Below are positions 45,741 to 58,200 of a stretch of DNA of 64,000 nt, in pieces. A model generated the notes under the pieces. The model saw only the letters and a list, made by a program, of their open reading frames with translations. It made no database searches and had not been told where the DNA came from. The stretch is from contig JAQFVV010012397.1 in assembly GCA_028023455.1 (NCBI GenBank), forward strand, positions 3,676,888 through 3,740,887, given 5' to 3'. A program made the translations under genes and the position numbers. The DNA is from Epiperipatus broadwayi. Lineage: Eukaryota; Onychophora; Udeonychophora; Euonychophora; Peripatidae. Position 1 is the first letter of the stretch. Each line of letters starts with the position of its first letter.

Positions 45741-46709
45741 AATAAAATGTATTTTTTGGTTAAGTTTTTTTTAAAATCTTTTTTTTAAATTTTTTATTAA
45801 AAAAAGTATAAGCTTATTTAAATATTAAATATATTTTATCAAAAATTTTTTTGAGTCTTATCATTTACTAGAGAGTGTTTGTTAAGTAAATTTTTTTTTT
45901 TTCTCATTAATTAAAAAAAAAGATTGTTTACTTAATGAATACCAGAAGGCGCTTTAAACATAATTTCATAATTTTCATACTAACAAACATCTACTTGAAT
46001 TGTGGACAATCATTGACAGCTATTTTATTATTATGCTATCTAAAATTTAAAAGTTTTAATAACCAAATGTTTTGAACTTATAATTTTGATTATTTAACTA
46101 TATATTTTAAAAGGCTGATAGCTAGTTAAGTGGGTTCCTTTTCCAAGATGCTTGCAGCACTATTTGTGAATCATTACTTAAATGTTATACAGGACATAAT
46201 TTTGTTATTCATTACAAAAATTATAAGGTTTTAGCATGTCTTTGTCACAAGTTATGACATTGAATGTTACAATGTATTTCATATCTTAATCCTCAATAAA
46301 GTAATATTTTAACATTAAATGTTCTAAATAGAACAAAACTATTACTAAAATGTTTGAAATAATTCAAACTGTGTATGGCAGTGAAGTATTATAAAAATTT
46401 TCAACTAAGTTTTCAAGATTTTGTGATAGAAGAAAGATCACTAAAGACAATCCATGAAAATATGATGTCACATTTCATGCCATAATTCATGATTTAGACA
46501 TGTTAGCATTTTAAAATTTTTGTGTTAAATAGCTAAACTATTTTGCTATATAACATAAACATTGATTCAGAGATATCACTTCATTGCTATCAGAGACGGC
46601 ACTTCAGGAAACAATCATTTTCTTGTGTATAGCATTAATGGTAAATTAAAAAAACAAACAAACAAATCAATAATATATTTTTTAGTCAGGATTAAAGTAA
46701 ATTTTTTTA
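45741..46709. other. A+T-rich DNA, no recognisable gene
   Basis: Homopolymer-rich at 45760-45925. I see no supported feature. Confidence 0.55.
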
Positions 46710-47440
46710 TAGTCATATAATTCATCATCATCATCAGCCATTATCAATCCACTGCAGGATAAAGCTCCAAGTTCAATCCATCTTCTCCAATCTTAAGCTT
46801 CTTTTCTCCACATTACCCCTGTCTAATTTCTTATTTCATCCATCCATCTCACATGTGATCTCTTTCTGTATCTTTTACAATCTTTTGGAATCCAGTTTAA
46901 GATTTCAATTGTCCATCTATTATCATCTCTTCTAGTAATATATCCAGCCCAATTCCATTCTTTTAATTTTTTCAATGAGGTCAGTAACACCTGTTTGTTC
47001 TCTTACCCATATATTGCATTTTCAATCTCTTCTTGTTACTCCAACATGCATTTCTCCATACTTCTTTGAGTGGTCTGAAGTCTCTATTGCTCTTCTATTA
47101 GGTGTCTAAGTCTCAGATCCATAAGTAAGAACTGGTACAATACATTTATTAAAAACCTTCATTTTCAAACACATAGGTATATTTTCTTTTAGTATCAAGT
47201 TATTTCTACCAAAAGCACTCCAAACAAGTTATAATTCTATGATTATTTTCATACATTTATGTTTTCATCTGTATTAATAATCTGACCAAGGTATTTGTAA
47301 CTGTTAACTTCTTCTAACTCATCATAATCAATCTTTATTTTCATATTTTGAGCAAATCCATTAAACATTACTTTAGTCTTTGTAACATTTATCTTTAGTC
47401 CTACTTTCATCTGATAACTCCTGCAGTGACTTTAAATGAA
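46710..47440 (-). mobile_element. RTE-like LINE relic, C-terminal RT region and 3' end
   Basis: Minus-strand translation across frames gives KIDYDELEEVNSYKYLGQII (47275-47335), RRAIETSDHSKKYGEMHVGV (near 47040-47100), LIEKIKRMELGW, and CEMDG preceded by RYRKRSH-like words. This is the familiar order of the last part of RTE-type endonuclease/RT proteins (YLGQ ... WTP...R ... RIRWMDEI). The 3' end lies at the CATCATCATCATC run at 46725-46737, a short repeat tail. Numerous stops. Confidence 0.75.
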
Positions 47441-47775
47441 AAATTAAAGAAGCATGGCAAATCTCAGGTGATAAAAACTCTAGCAATAGAAAGGAATCAT
47501 GCATTTCCCTCTCAAAAAGATGGTTCATTCTCCCTCATTAAATTTCATATTTAAATTTTATGTAAATTAGCAATAACATCATATATGTACTCTCACTATC
47601 ACTTTTCAATTTATGCTACATTTATGACTTGTAATAATTGAAATTCAGCTAAGCACATACTGTTTTTTTTAAAAAAGGGACTTTATGAAAACTTTTTTCT
47701 GTACAGTTTTCTATATTTATGATTACATTAGTCTGAATTAAAGCTTATACTTTTATAATTAACCATGATTTAGAC

Positions 47776-47791
47776 CAGTGGTAGTCAACCT
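47776..47791 (+). repeat. hAT left terminal inverted repeat
   Basis: CAGTGGTAGTCAACCT, exact inverse of 50351-50366. Confidence 0.93.
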
Positions 47792-48294
47792 TTTTATACC
47801 CACTGCCCACTTTTGTATATCTGTTAGTTGTAAAATTTTCTAACTGCCCACTGGTTCCACAGTAATGGTGATTCATAAAGTAAGGAAGTAACTTTACTTT
47901 ATAAAATTTATAAAGCAGAATTACAGAAAGCTAAAGCATATAATAATAATTACTTACTAAATATTTTATGTTGGACTTTTGCTAAGCTTGGCAGAATAAA
48001 TCTTTATAAAACAACTTACTGTAGTTAAATCTATCTTTTTATTTAGACTTTGTATACATAGAAGCATGAAGTATGATAAAATTACATTTAATTAATCAAA
48101 TTATTAATGAGATCCATGAGGCTGATGCTGTGAAACTAAATACTGGATATCTGGTTCAATTTTTGTAGGAACAAACAAAGATCTCTTTTGGAAATATTCA
48201 CACAGTTTTTTTTCTTTGGTCATAATATGATTAACAGCTCTGAAGCCTTATTCCACAAGATATGAGGTAATGAAAGGTATCATTAAACTGAATA

Positions 48295-49890
48295 TCATTT
48301 CCACATATTTGGATATAAGACAGACATATTTTTATTTTGCCATAAGTTTTCATATCCATCACTATCGAATTTATATTTACTTTCTTCATCATATTTAATT
48401 TCTAACAGTTCTTCTTGGCAAGTTGTAGCAGCCTCTTCAATATTTGCCATAAAAGGATTTTTCATCCAGCCATACACCTTCAATTTTAAAATATTTTCAA
48501 ATCGTTTTTCCATGTCCAATTTAAGTTCATTGAGGTGGCAATTAAATCTGTCAATATCTTCTGGAGTTACATCATCTTTTATAGATGATAATTCAAGAAA
48601 CTGGTGAAATTTCTCTCTTTAATAGATTATAATGAAGTAGTTCAAGTTTGTCAATAAATAATGACACAGTACTTTGGCAACCTATAAGAGTTTTATTAGC
48701 TCCTTGAAGCTGCAAATTGACATCATTAAATCTCTTGAAAATATCTGCCAAATAAAAGGCATCATTATTTACTGATTTTAACTGTTGACAGAGATTGGTC
48801 TCATAATTACTTTCAAAAAATTGTATGAGACTATCATATAATGCTACAAAATGAGCCAAAGATGTGCCCTTTGACAGCCACTGAACTTCTGTGTGCAAAA
48901 GTAGCATATTAAAATCTTCATTATTGTTCTGGCAAAGCTGTCAAAACATTCTATCATTTTTTGCATTGGATTTGATCTTGTTTACCGCTTGAATTATTAT
49001 TGTTAAAGATGAATGGAGACTTGGACTTAAATGCTTTCCTACAAGATATTGTCTATATACCACACAGAATACATAAAATGTTTGGCACTTCTTCCTTCAA
49101 ATAAGCAACAAATCCATGATAGCAAACTATCATTGATGATGCTCCATCAGTAGTGCATGCAATAATATTATTCAAAGAAAATATTATTTTTTGTAAAGTA
49201 TGATTTCACAGTATTAAATATAGATAATCCTTCTGTATTTGTAATGAGATTTTTTCCAAATAGCATTTCTTCTCATAATGTATTGTTTTCATTAAAATAA
49301 TCTACATATGCCATCAATAAAGCATTATTATCTTCAATGGTAGACTCGTCCAATTGCATAAAAAATGAAGAGTTTTGGAGAATACTTATAAGTTTTTTTT
49401 CAACATTAACTGCCATTTCTTCAATTTGTCACTTTACCGTGCTATCGATTAGAGACAATGTTTTTAAAATTTCAGGTATATCTTGATGAATTACTGTTAA
49501 GATAAATTCTTTTATAGAGGGTATTATTACAGTTTTTACAATATTATAGCTTTTACCACTTTTTGCAACTAATTGTGAAATATGATGAGGCAATTAATCC
49601 ATCTTCGTTTGCTGCATGTTGTTTCTTAAATGATGCAACGATTGTTGAACAATTTTGAATTTTTTTATATATTTCTTGAAAATATTCAATGGGTTTGTCC
49701 TTATCATTTGGATGCTTTGTAGCAAGATATTCTCACATTGACTTGGCTTCATTGTCTCATTGGATAATGTTTTGTGACACAATAAACACAGTGAATGTTG
49801 TTTATTTACAACAGATTCTATAAAACCCATCCTTATATACTTTGGTAAATAGCCATGACCGTATTTCTTTTTTTTATAACATGGGCTCAC
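48295..49890 (-). pseudogene. hAT transposase with BED finger, ZBED5/SCAND3-like
   Basis: N-terminal part 49594-49890: KYIRMGFIESVVNKQHSLCL and LCHKTLSNETMKPS, the BED-finger region (Cys-x2-Cys kept, His pair eroded). Middle, in broken frames: CTTDGASSMI near 49140-49160 carries the first catalytic-type Asp, followed by HGFVAYLKEEVPNI. 48593-48907: LLLHTEVQWLSKGTSLAHF and AFYLADIFKRFNDVNLQLQG, wording typical of ZBED5/SCAND3-type hAT proteins. 48295-48519 is a later segment. The C-terminal dimerisation domain is not clear. At least five frame breaks, so no active transposase. Confidence 0.85.
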
Positions 49891-50350
49891 AGTATTTCAT
49901 AATATTTTGTTTGAAGCTGTAGGAACACACTCACTCACAAATCTAACTGCGTACTGACTAATGCGATCACGAACAAAAGAGCCTGTGCCTGAAATTGTCA
50001 CCTGCACATGCTTTTCATACATCATAGATTGGGTTTGGGGGGAATGGGGAGATGCCCAAGCTAATCTGGGACAAGGATCTTTTGTTAGTGATCACACTAT
50101 AGCTCCATTTCGTTTCACTTATGTAATGTGAACTAAATTTATGCACGGGGATACAAATAGTATATTTTAAAAAATTTAAATTGTCATGAGGAATTTTATG
50201 AAAATCTAATGAAAATGTTTTTAAATAATGCTATGAAATTTTTTTAAAAAGTCAATTAAATTTTTTAAAAAAGAAAGTGCTTCAGTATCGGACAAAACCC
50301 CTATCGCCCACCATGAAAGCTGGAACGCCCACTAGTAGGCGGGAGAGACC

Positions 50351-50366
50351 AGGTTGACTACCACTG
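50351..50366 (-). repeat. hAT right terminal inverted repeat
   Basis: Reads CAGTGGTAGTCAACCT on the minus strand. The transposase start is at this end. Confidence 0.93.
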
Positions 50367-51416
50367 TAATAGACAATGATCAATAACATATGTTAAATTA
50401 TATATATATGCATATTCTATCAAGTATGATGCAAAATGGCTAAACATACCACCTAAAGTATAAACTTTATTTACATATGCTTTATTCTTTAAGCAGCACT
50501 CATTTCAAATAATAATCTCTCAAAAAATGTTAAAAATGATATGAAATCATTTTTTATTAAATTAAAAATTGTTTTTTACATTGCAGATTTATGCTTGAAA
50601 CATTATTAATGAACAAATACATATACAATATTAATTATTATGAACTTGGATGGGTTTCTTTCTTCAATCTATAGCTCTAAAATGATTATTATCATTACTT
50701 TTCATTTCATATGCTTGGTTATAAATAATGGACATTTTTTCACTGTCTATAATTATGTGAGTAAAATAAAAAATAACGTTAATAATAATTTCTGGAGATA
50801 ATAAATTATATACAGAGAATATTTTGTTTTTCAAATGTTTTAAGTCAGAGCATGTAAAAGTTCAATACATGGTAAGTAATTTATTTTTCCTGCTTAATTT
50901 ATATGCTTCCTTCCATACATTAGAGCTTTTAACATCTTCTGACCTTTTAAATTTTAAAAATTTGAAGCATATATGTAGACCTCATACCTGGGAGATTGAT
51001 TTCTATTTGAAATCACTTATCAAAAAAATGAGTTAAATAAAGTATCTTTGCTTTTATATACATATAAAGATGTAAAATATACTTATCAGAAGGGGTCGAG
51101 ATAATGAGCTCAGGAACTGAAAATACTTTTTGAAAAAACTTATATAAATGAAATTTTATTTTTTCATGTATAAAACTTGTTTATATAAAGAGGGAGTGTA
51201 AATTAATAATTAATCCCCCTCCCCAAATATGTAAATATATATATAAAAAGTAAAATAGCTTTTAAATAGCTCAACGAAGAGCAAAAGTCTCTCCAATATT
51301 TTGACTCCTTCGTAAAGAAATAATGAAAAATGGGTATTACTTGTTAGCCTTTCCAATTGCTATCTGGTGATGGTTCAAACATTTTTTTATTCTTATTTTA
51401 CTTTCTGGATAAAAGT
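50367..51416. other. A+T-rich DNA, no recognisable gene
   Basis: ORF 50824-51036 shows no family resemblance. I see no supported feature. Confidence 0.5.
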
Positions 51417-51560
51417 GGTTAGTCACTTTTTTTTCTTCATATGTCATAGCATCTGTCGGGACGCGAACCCACAACCGCCTGTAACCAACTACCTGCTTGC
51501 AAGGCGGTTGCGATGACCTCTCGGCTAACAACGCTTGACAAAGGTTAGTCACTTTTTTTT
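51417..51560 (-). mobile_element. Short tRNA-derived SINE with target-site duplication
   Basis: The 18-bp repeat GGTTAGTCACTTTTTTTT occurs at 51417-51434 and 51543-51560 and brackets a 108-bp insert (51435-51542). On the minus strand the insert has box A TAGCCGAGAGG and box B GGTTCGCGTCC, at a spacing typical of a tRNA with a long variable arm, and CCGCC/GGCGG complementary segments. It ends next to the A-run of the duplication. This is an RNA polymerase III-transcribed, LINE-mobilised insertion. Leu- or Ser-type tRNA origin is plausible; it is not a working tRNA, as no clean cloverleaf forms. Confidence 0.8.
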
Positions 51561-52532
51561 CCAACCAATATTAGTTGAGTTGATTATGAGATAATATATG
51601 ATTAAATACGGCCAAAATTTATGTTTTATTTAACCTGGTTTCAAACCCAGGCTGGAAAAATATCATACAGAGGCACAACCACAGCAAACGACATTTTTAT
51701 AAATGTTTAAATTATGATCATTGTCTGAGATCATATTTATTTAAAATAATATTTACATTAATTTATACATGTTGGTTAAATACATATATCATTCATTTTG
51801 AAGCTTTTCATGGATGATTGATTTGATTAAAAAAAGAACACCAAATACTTAAGAAAGTAAAACCGCATTTTAATTATTTATAATAATGATCTTTTTTTTT
51901 TTTAAAACCAAAGGGTAGGCAAAACATCGTGTATTTTGTTTGAAGTAATCAATTATATTTGCAGTAGAAAAACTAAAACCAAATACGCACTATTGACTGA
52001 TATATGTATATACTGTATAAACATATATTCTACATACACAACAAACAATTTCTCATTAGCTTATTTTTCAGAAGCAATTGTTTTTATTAATAATCAATTA
52101 AAGTTTTTTTTCTGAATTTTATAAATAATTTTGAAAACTTTATTCATTTGAGTTTTCTCTGAGCATTTAATTTATTGGAAAGAGGGGTGACTAAAAAGTA
52201 AAAATTTCATTTTGTTGTTTGAATGTCACATGTCTCCTAAGCAATTGTTCGTATAATGAATAAACAGTATTATTTACATTTATTTTTATATGATTGTTAA
52301 TATTTATTATTGATAATTTGATTACAATTTTGTTAACACATAATAGTTACAATTATTTTTTATTACGACCTCTTTATATTTTATTTTGTTTATGATATAA
52401 AGATGTGTTCTATTTAAGAAGGGCACAGATTATTCTCATTATTATTCCTATCACAAGATGCTTTATTTCACATAAACTTCCTTATTAAATGTGGAAATTC
52501 TTTTTTCTCTATCACAAAACATCTTGCATACT
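51561..52532. other. A+T-rich DNA, no recognisable gene
   Basis: I see nothing recognisable. Confidence 0.5.
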
Positions 52533-52620
52533 GAATATCACATGATCACCAATTCTTATGCTTGCTCATAACTATGGCTTGCACTGAGTGGCACTACTGT
52601 ATGGAGAGTTTTGCCTGTTT
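52533..52620. repeat. Family A remnant
   Basis: ATCACATGATCACC at 52538-52551 is the outer end of a family A unit. Without the expected middle it is followed by TTGCACTGAGTGGCACTACT (about 52579) and ATGGAGAGTT, the outer start block in inverted orientation. It is a foldback whose centre, including the ribozyme, is deleted. Confidence 0.7.
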
Positions 52621-54038
52621 TAATCTTGAATACTGACCTACTTAATAATCTTTGAAATTATTTTCTCCCCTGAAATCAAATAAGAAATAATTAAATCTAC
52701 ATTTAAAAGCACACTAAATATGAAAAGTACAAAAATAAAGAAAATAGTTAACAGTTTATAAATATTTTCATTTCACCTATGATTGAAACAAGATAGTCTG
52801 CTGAATTGTTCCCAACTTAGGGGTGTTAATAGTCATTCAATAGCCCAGTTTCTGGCAAAAGATCTTCAAAAATAATAGTGAGGAACAAGGCTCACCAACT
52901 ACTAATGTTATGATGTAATTAAGGCTGTTCATTTTTTTTGTGAGTGTCACACACATATATGTAATTTCTGATTTTTGACCAATCAATCAAATGCTGGCAA
53001 TAAACTTTTTAGATTCTTGTACTTACTAGATTGCTATACCATTACTTTAACTGTCCCAGATGTGTACAGGAATTAAGAGATTTAATAACCCTTTAAATAA
53101 AAATAAAATTCATTATTTGTCAGATACTAAAAAATTTATTACCAACAGGGTCAAAATAAGAAACTACATATAATTATGAGAAAATGCTGTATTTAGTTAT
53201 TAAGATAGTACAGTCACATTACTAATAAAAATGGTTGTCATTTAGATTGTCTCAGGAATTATAAGTTAAATGTCTATAAACTTCAATAGTTTAATAATTG
53301 ATTAATTAGATCAACATATATTAAAATACCTACAGAAACTCTAAAATGTCAAATACTTCAATACTAAATTGAAAATAATAAAAATATTAATAATAAAAAT
53401 GGTGATACCTACAATATATAAAAAAGAATGCTACAGACACTGAAAAAAAAACTAGTGATTATGACAACAAAGAAGTAATTATAGATAGTGAAAAAGAAAA
53501 AGTTGACTACATACAAAGAATTAATATCTCAAAATATTATTGACAAACATAACCTACATACAGTTTCTTAGAATAATAAAATGATAGACAAAAAAACTGT
53601 TTAATACTCACCATTCACATATATCATAAGATTAACAACAACAAAAAAACCCCAAGTTATCTGGAATAAATGTATTTGCAAAACTAAATAATTATTGATG
53701 TGAAGGTCAAAAATATGATTATTTTTGAGTATCTATTCTATATTCATAATATCTGAAGAATTTTTATTTGTTGGTCTCTAATTATTCAGATTATATTAAA
53801 TTGCTAAATAAAGTAGCCAAGACTGATAAAATCATCTATGTTTCTCGTTTATCTAGAAAATGTTTTTTTAAAATAGTTTATTATTTATATAGTGCAGACT
53901 ACATATTTAATATTATAAAAAAAGAACAAACCTATGGTTATGTACTTTTATAAATTTATATGCACTCATCTGTGACATCCATTCAAAAAGCATACGAATA
54001 TGCATATGTTTAAAGTTTATCTGTATATAAATTAACTT
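52621..54038. other. A+T-rich DNA, no recognisable gene
   Basis: ORF 53768-53953 is unrecognised. A 25-bp word around 53888-53912 (TATATAGTGCAGACTACATA) recurs at 54226-54245. Confidence 0.5.
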
Positions 54039-54323
54039 TTGCTCACCATACTGAAATCAGGGCTTTAATCTATTATATGTCTGAATTATAAAATTTTTAA
54101 GTGAATTGTATAAAATTATTTATTCTATAGCAGGCTAGAATCCCATTTTTAACCACCTACAATAAGAAATGCATAGTAAATTTTGAATTATTTTCCCAGT
54201 TACTGCAATAAATAGTCTACTATTTATATAGTGCAGACTACATATGTAAGATTATAATTCACTTAACAATTTATAATTCAGGCACACAGTAGATTAAAGC
54301 CCTGATTTCAGCATGTTGAGCAA
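54039..54323. repeat. Imperfect inverted repeat, ~75-bp arms
   Basis: Arms 54039-54115 and 54250-54323 are complementary with a few mismatches (outer words TTGCTCACCATACTGAAATC and its mirror at 54302-54323). The 134-bp centre contains the TATATAGTGCAGACTACATA word also found at 53890. Foldback-type repeat of unknown family. I see no hammerhead core in it. Confidence 0.7.
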
Positions 54324-55139
54324 AGGTTGGTTATATATAGATAATCTCTAAGCATAAGCATACAGTTTAATTTTTGAACTAATGCCCATAGTTGAGTGCT
54401 TGTAAATTCATAAAAGTGTATTACCAGAGGTGTGTTTCATTAAAATATTTTTTTAATGATTGTCTAATATTTAAAAGTAGAATATAAAATAAAGATGAAC
54501 AATTTTATTCAAATGTTAAATGAAAATAAAATTTCTATAATGTTTCAAAAGACTCAAATCCTGTAATTTGTGGCGAAAAAAATTATATGCTTATCTGGTT
54601 TGATCAATAAACTTTCCCCAAAACAATACAAAATATCATAATTGTCCTTGAATTAAAACATGCAATAATTAGAATTGGTAAAAAAAAATTATACAAACAA
54701 ATAATTTTGATTTTCATCTAAAAAAAAAGTGTCTACAAAGATATAATATCATGATAATAGATTTTTATGCATAGTGTATATCAAAAGTAATACTATCTGA
54801 GTATTTTAAGTAAAGGACTGGACATATTAAATCAAATATCTTATAAATGTTCTAAATTGTGATCTTTTTGATAGAGCTAGGCATAGTTGTTCCATGCCTC
54901 TTAACCTGTCATCATCTCAAATTGAGCAAAGTCATAATTTGATATGTTTCATATTGAGAACAGAGATGATGTAGTGTTAGAGTATGGGAAAGTACAGAAG
55001 AGTTTGAGCAATCTTATAATAGCATTTTGTCTAATAATATTCACTTTACCAAAAGCAAATCTAAAGCTATAACATATTAAGAAATGGAAATTTTTTAAAA
55101 TGTTACCAATCTCTCTATTGCCATGGTCCAACTAAAGTC
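54324..55139. other. A+T-rich DNA, no recognisable gene
   Basis: I see nothing recognisable. Confidence 0.5.
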
Positions 55140-55690
55140 AAAGAAGTCAATAAATTCTTCTAGCAGTCAAATATATCATCATCTGGACAAACCATTGATG
55201 AAGATGAAAAATCAATTTCAAAAGGAGAAAATCAAATAAATTCAATAAAAAAAGGACAAAATATTAAAAAAATAAACAAAAAATCTAGCAATCCAGATGA
55301 GAAAACAAAAACAATTTTAAAAAGACATAAATATCCACATCCTACATAAATGATCAGTAATTATAAAAAAAATTGCAGCCCTTGATATAAAGAAGTTAAA
55401 TACCTGAATTAAAGTTCATAAGTTTATCAGATTTTTTTTATAAAAAATATTTTTTGGCATATTAGCAATTACTAATACAATATTCAGATGCAGTACCAAT
55501 ACAAATATATTTAAAATGCTGACCATTGGTATACCATTTTTTTTGAATAATCACTAGAGGTGCCTGATGATTAATAACTTGAGAAATGTCTTTTAATTTT
55601 GTAAATAAACCAGTTATTAATAAGGAAATAATATCTATGGTAATGAATAATCACTACTATTTCCTATAGATTAGGAGATATAAGGTTCTG

Positions 55691-56200
55691 AAGAAGATTT
55701 CTGGGGCAATCAAAATCATTGCAATAAGTATTGACTTCAAATATGCCTTAGACTATGTTAACCATTTTATTTAACTAAATAAATAATATTTTCCCAGAAA
55801 ATTCAATTTTTATATGTAGACCAATGTATTATATAAAAAATAAAGCAGGAGCAACAAAAAATTATTGAGATTCTCCCCAATATTTCAGATAAAAGATATT
55901 GCCCAAGGTTCTCTACTTTTCCCTCCTTTATTAACTATCTATATTAATTCACTTTTAAAAAATACCAGCAGTCTTATTCCTGGTATATTTTTTCCAATTC
56001 TAGGAAAAGAAATAAATATACTTGCCTATGCTGGTAATATCATGATAATAATCAAAAGTGTCTCTAATATTTCTACTATTGAGAGAGAAATGTTTCAAAA
56101 ATTTTCAAGAATGACTGGATTATTTATATCAGGAGACAAATCTTCAGCATGGAGATACCAACAGAAAGAAATATTTGATCAATGTTCACACCAGTTTTAA
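55691..56200 (+). pseudogene. LINE reverse transcriptase palm
   Basis: From 55691, KKISGAIKIIAISIDFKYAL followed by DYVNHFI gives the first catalytic Asp block. After a frame loss, 55865-56200 gives IKDIAQGSLLFPPLLTIYIN (QG/SP block) and EINILAYAGNIMIIIKSV, where Ala-Gly-Asn stands for Ala-Asp-Asp, so the active site is lost. GLFISGDKSSAW matches the block after YADD in which a Lys-Ser/Thr is conserved. Confidence 0.8.
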
Positions 56201-56492
56201 ATAAATTTCTTAGTATTTTAATTTGTGCTTTGATGACCAAAACCAGTTTAATAATTGATAAATTATTCACCAATAAATTTTCAGTTGAATTGACAATTCT
56301 GAAAAATTAAAATAATTAATTCCCTTATCAAATATCTTTTGATGTATAATGAATCATGGAGCTGTATAATCAGCATTAATAATTTAGTAAAAATTAGCAA
56401 ATATACAAATAATTATTTATAGTGATTAAGGTCAAGATTTTTATTATATAAGATTCTAAGAAAACCAACAAAAAATAATGATTATAAACAAA

Positions 56493-57000
56493 GCAAAACT
56501 CTCCATACAGTAGTGACACCCTGTGCCAGCCAGAGTAATCAATGAATGCCAGAAGGCTTGTGCATAAAATCCCTATTTAATGCCTACTCATCCAATATCC
56601 CCAGACTAGTTTCTGGCTTGTGGTCATCGTCAGTGAGGAGCTTTGGATCTGAGAGCACTGCACCTAGATCTTAGGATCTAAATCAACCCCCCAGCAAACA
56701 TCTTTTATCTCTACTTAACTACAAAACTATGAGAATGAAATTGAAAACATAAAAGTATTTTCAATCTAAGCTCAATAGCTTATATAGTCATATGGGTTTG
56801 AACTCAGTTCAGCACCCATACATTTTGGTGTCTTTGGATCTTTAACAACCATAGCCACCACTATCCTATTAAGCAGGATTGGTGTTAAACCATTAAGCAT
56901 CACATGATCACTATCTTTTATACTAGCACATAATTGATTATAAACAAAGCAAAACTTTCCATACAGTAGTGCCACCCTGTGCCAACCAGAGTAATCAATT
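56493..57000 (+). repeat. Family A repeat, one unit plus restart (456-bp period)
   Basis: GCAAAACTCTCCATACAGTA starts at 56493, and the near-identical start recurs at 56949, after which the copy stops at about 57000. The order of blocks equals that at 7961-8460. It lies inside the LINE relic, so it is younger than that LINE. The short overhang past one full unit (about 50 bp) is what insertion of a slightly more than unit-length copy of a multimeric or circular template would give. Confidence 0.8.
56598..56639 (-). ncRNA. Hammerhead ribozyme-like motif, family A (56 kb copy)
   Basis: Minus strand: TCCTCA and TGGGGA form a 6-bp stem I with one G-U. CTGACGA fits the CUGANGA consensus. Stem II starts with U-A and G-C. 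GAAA is intact (56610-56613 as TTTC). Stem III is ACUAGU, with C as cleavage base. All invariant core residues are present. Confidence 0.7.
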
Positions 57001-57903
57001 AATATGTGATCATGTGATGAAAAAATGATGATCTTGGATGAATTTAAAATGAAATTATTTTGTCAGTTCATAAATTTGACATTAATTTTTTTAATTGTTA
57101 GTCAATTAACTTGAAAAATAGAAAAGTCATCATATTCAGTCGAATGGGGACTGGCTTATCTAGATACCCAAAATCAGATAACATATTTAATATAATCCAA
57201 ATAGCATATAATGATCTATCAGTGATGACATACCCATAATTCAACCATAGAGTCAATTGGAAATCCATTCATCTAGATAAATCATTGAATTATACTGGTG
57301 TCAAATTTTATTTATGGCATTTTTCTAACTGCAACATTTTTCAATAAGACACATAGATGGTTTTTTGACACAATCTGAAAATTATGTGTATCAGATAAAT
57401 TTTTTTGTATATATATATTACTGACTATTGTCTCCTTTTCAGTCATGTAAGATCAAATTTAATTCTCTGCAATGACATATTAAATAAGACTTTAATATCA
57501 ATTTTTTTTTATAAATGATAGAAAGATAACAATAGTCACTTTATCATTGCTAATATTAATATGGCTATCAAGAAATACAGCAAATTTTTAAAGCAAAGTC
57601 AATTATACTATTCAACAATATCAAGAATATTAGTGGAAGCAATACTTTAAAGACATAAGAGACCTGCTTAAAATAAAAAAAAAATGTCTTATAGTCTCAG
57701 AGATTACTTAAACCATGGGTTACACTATAAACTAAGTGAAATAAAAAATCACTCACATACAATTACCATTTGAGATCTCATTCTAATGTAATTTTATAAT
57801 GGTATACCTAAGTTGAGAGATTTACAACAAGATATTCATTCAGAAATATTACCAAAATCACCTTTTCCTTTAGCTTTGCTGTAATATCTTATATAAATCC
57901 AAT

Positions 57904-58200
57904 TTATCCAAATCACTTTGAACACTTTTTAGCAAAAAACCCTTTATTGTACACATATACACATATATCTACGTTTCGAGAGTTCTGCAGTCTTTTTCTG
58001 AGCTATGATATACTGAACAAAATAAAGTTTTTGATTGCTTACATTTTTTATGGTATTATTTATATAGTTATGTATTTTATTTTGTTCATTATATCACAGC
58101 TCTGAAGAAGACCGCAGGACAGTCAAAACATAGGTGTATGTGTACATATATGCAATAAAAGGTTTTTTGCTAAAAAATGTTTAAAGTGATTTGAATCAAT
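57904..58200. repeat. Family D foldback
   Basis: Arms of about 125 bp (57904-58027 and 58076-58200) are complementary at most positions, with a 48-bp A+T-rich centre. Each arm holds a conserved word: CTGAAGAAGACCGCAGGACA near 58102 on the plus strand, and its mirror near 57975-58005 including CGAAACGTAG on the minus strand. Words of the GAAGAAG ... CGAAACG kind are, from memory, widespread in repeats of many animals. I tested it as a hammerhead and it does not fit fully. Confidence 0.75.

Larger units (their letters stand above)
47776..50366 (-). mobile_element. hAT DNA transposon, ZBED-type, 2.6 kb, decayed
   Basis: Terminal inverted repeats begin CAGTGGTAGTCAACCT at both ends: 16 bp identical, at 47776-47791 and, inverted, at 50351-50366. 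Flanking 8-mers ATTTAGAC and TAATAGAC share five of eight bases, a probable eroded 8-bp duplication, as hAT elements make. Internally the minus strand encodes a BED finger and a hAT transposase in broken frames. Subterminal GCCCAC words also mirror each other (GTGGGC near 50311, GCCCAC near 47804). Confidence 0.93.
55140..57860 (+). mobile_element. LINE relic interrupted by a family A dimer
   Basis: 55140-55350 translates to a Ser/Lys/Asn/Glu-rich, low-complexity stretch (SISKGENQINSIKKGQNIKK) like that at 62080-64000. RT blocks follow at 55691-56200. A family A insertion occupies 56493-57000. After it, 57100-57860 has further coding-like but frameless sequence. I place it tentatively in the same broad group as the 13-17 kb LINEs. 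Boundaries are uncertain. Confidence 0.55.

Noticed and set aside
51435-51542. Functional tRNA gene
   Set aside because: Box A and box B are present, but the acceptor and anticodon stems do not form a proper cloverleaf. The flanking 18-bp duplication shows a SINE insertion.
57960-58160. Hammerhead ribozyme in family D
   Set aside because: The base after the best stem III is G (not permitted) in one arm, and no clear cleavage triplet exists in the other. Kept only as a motif of interest.
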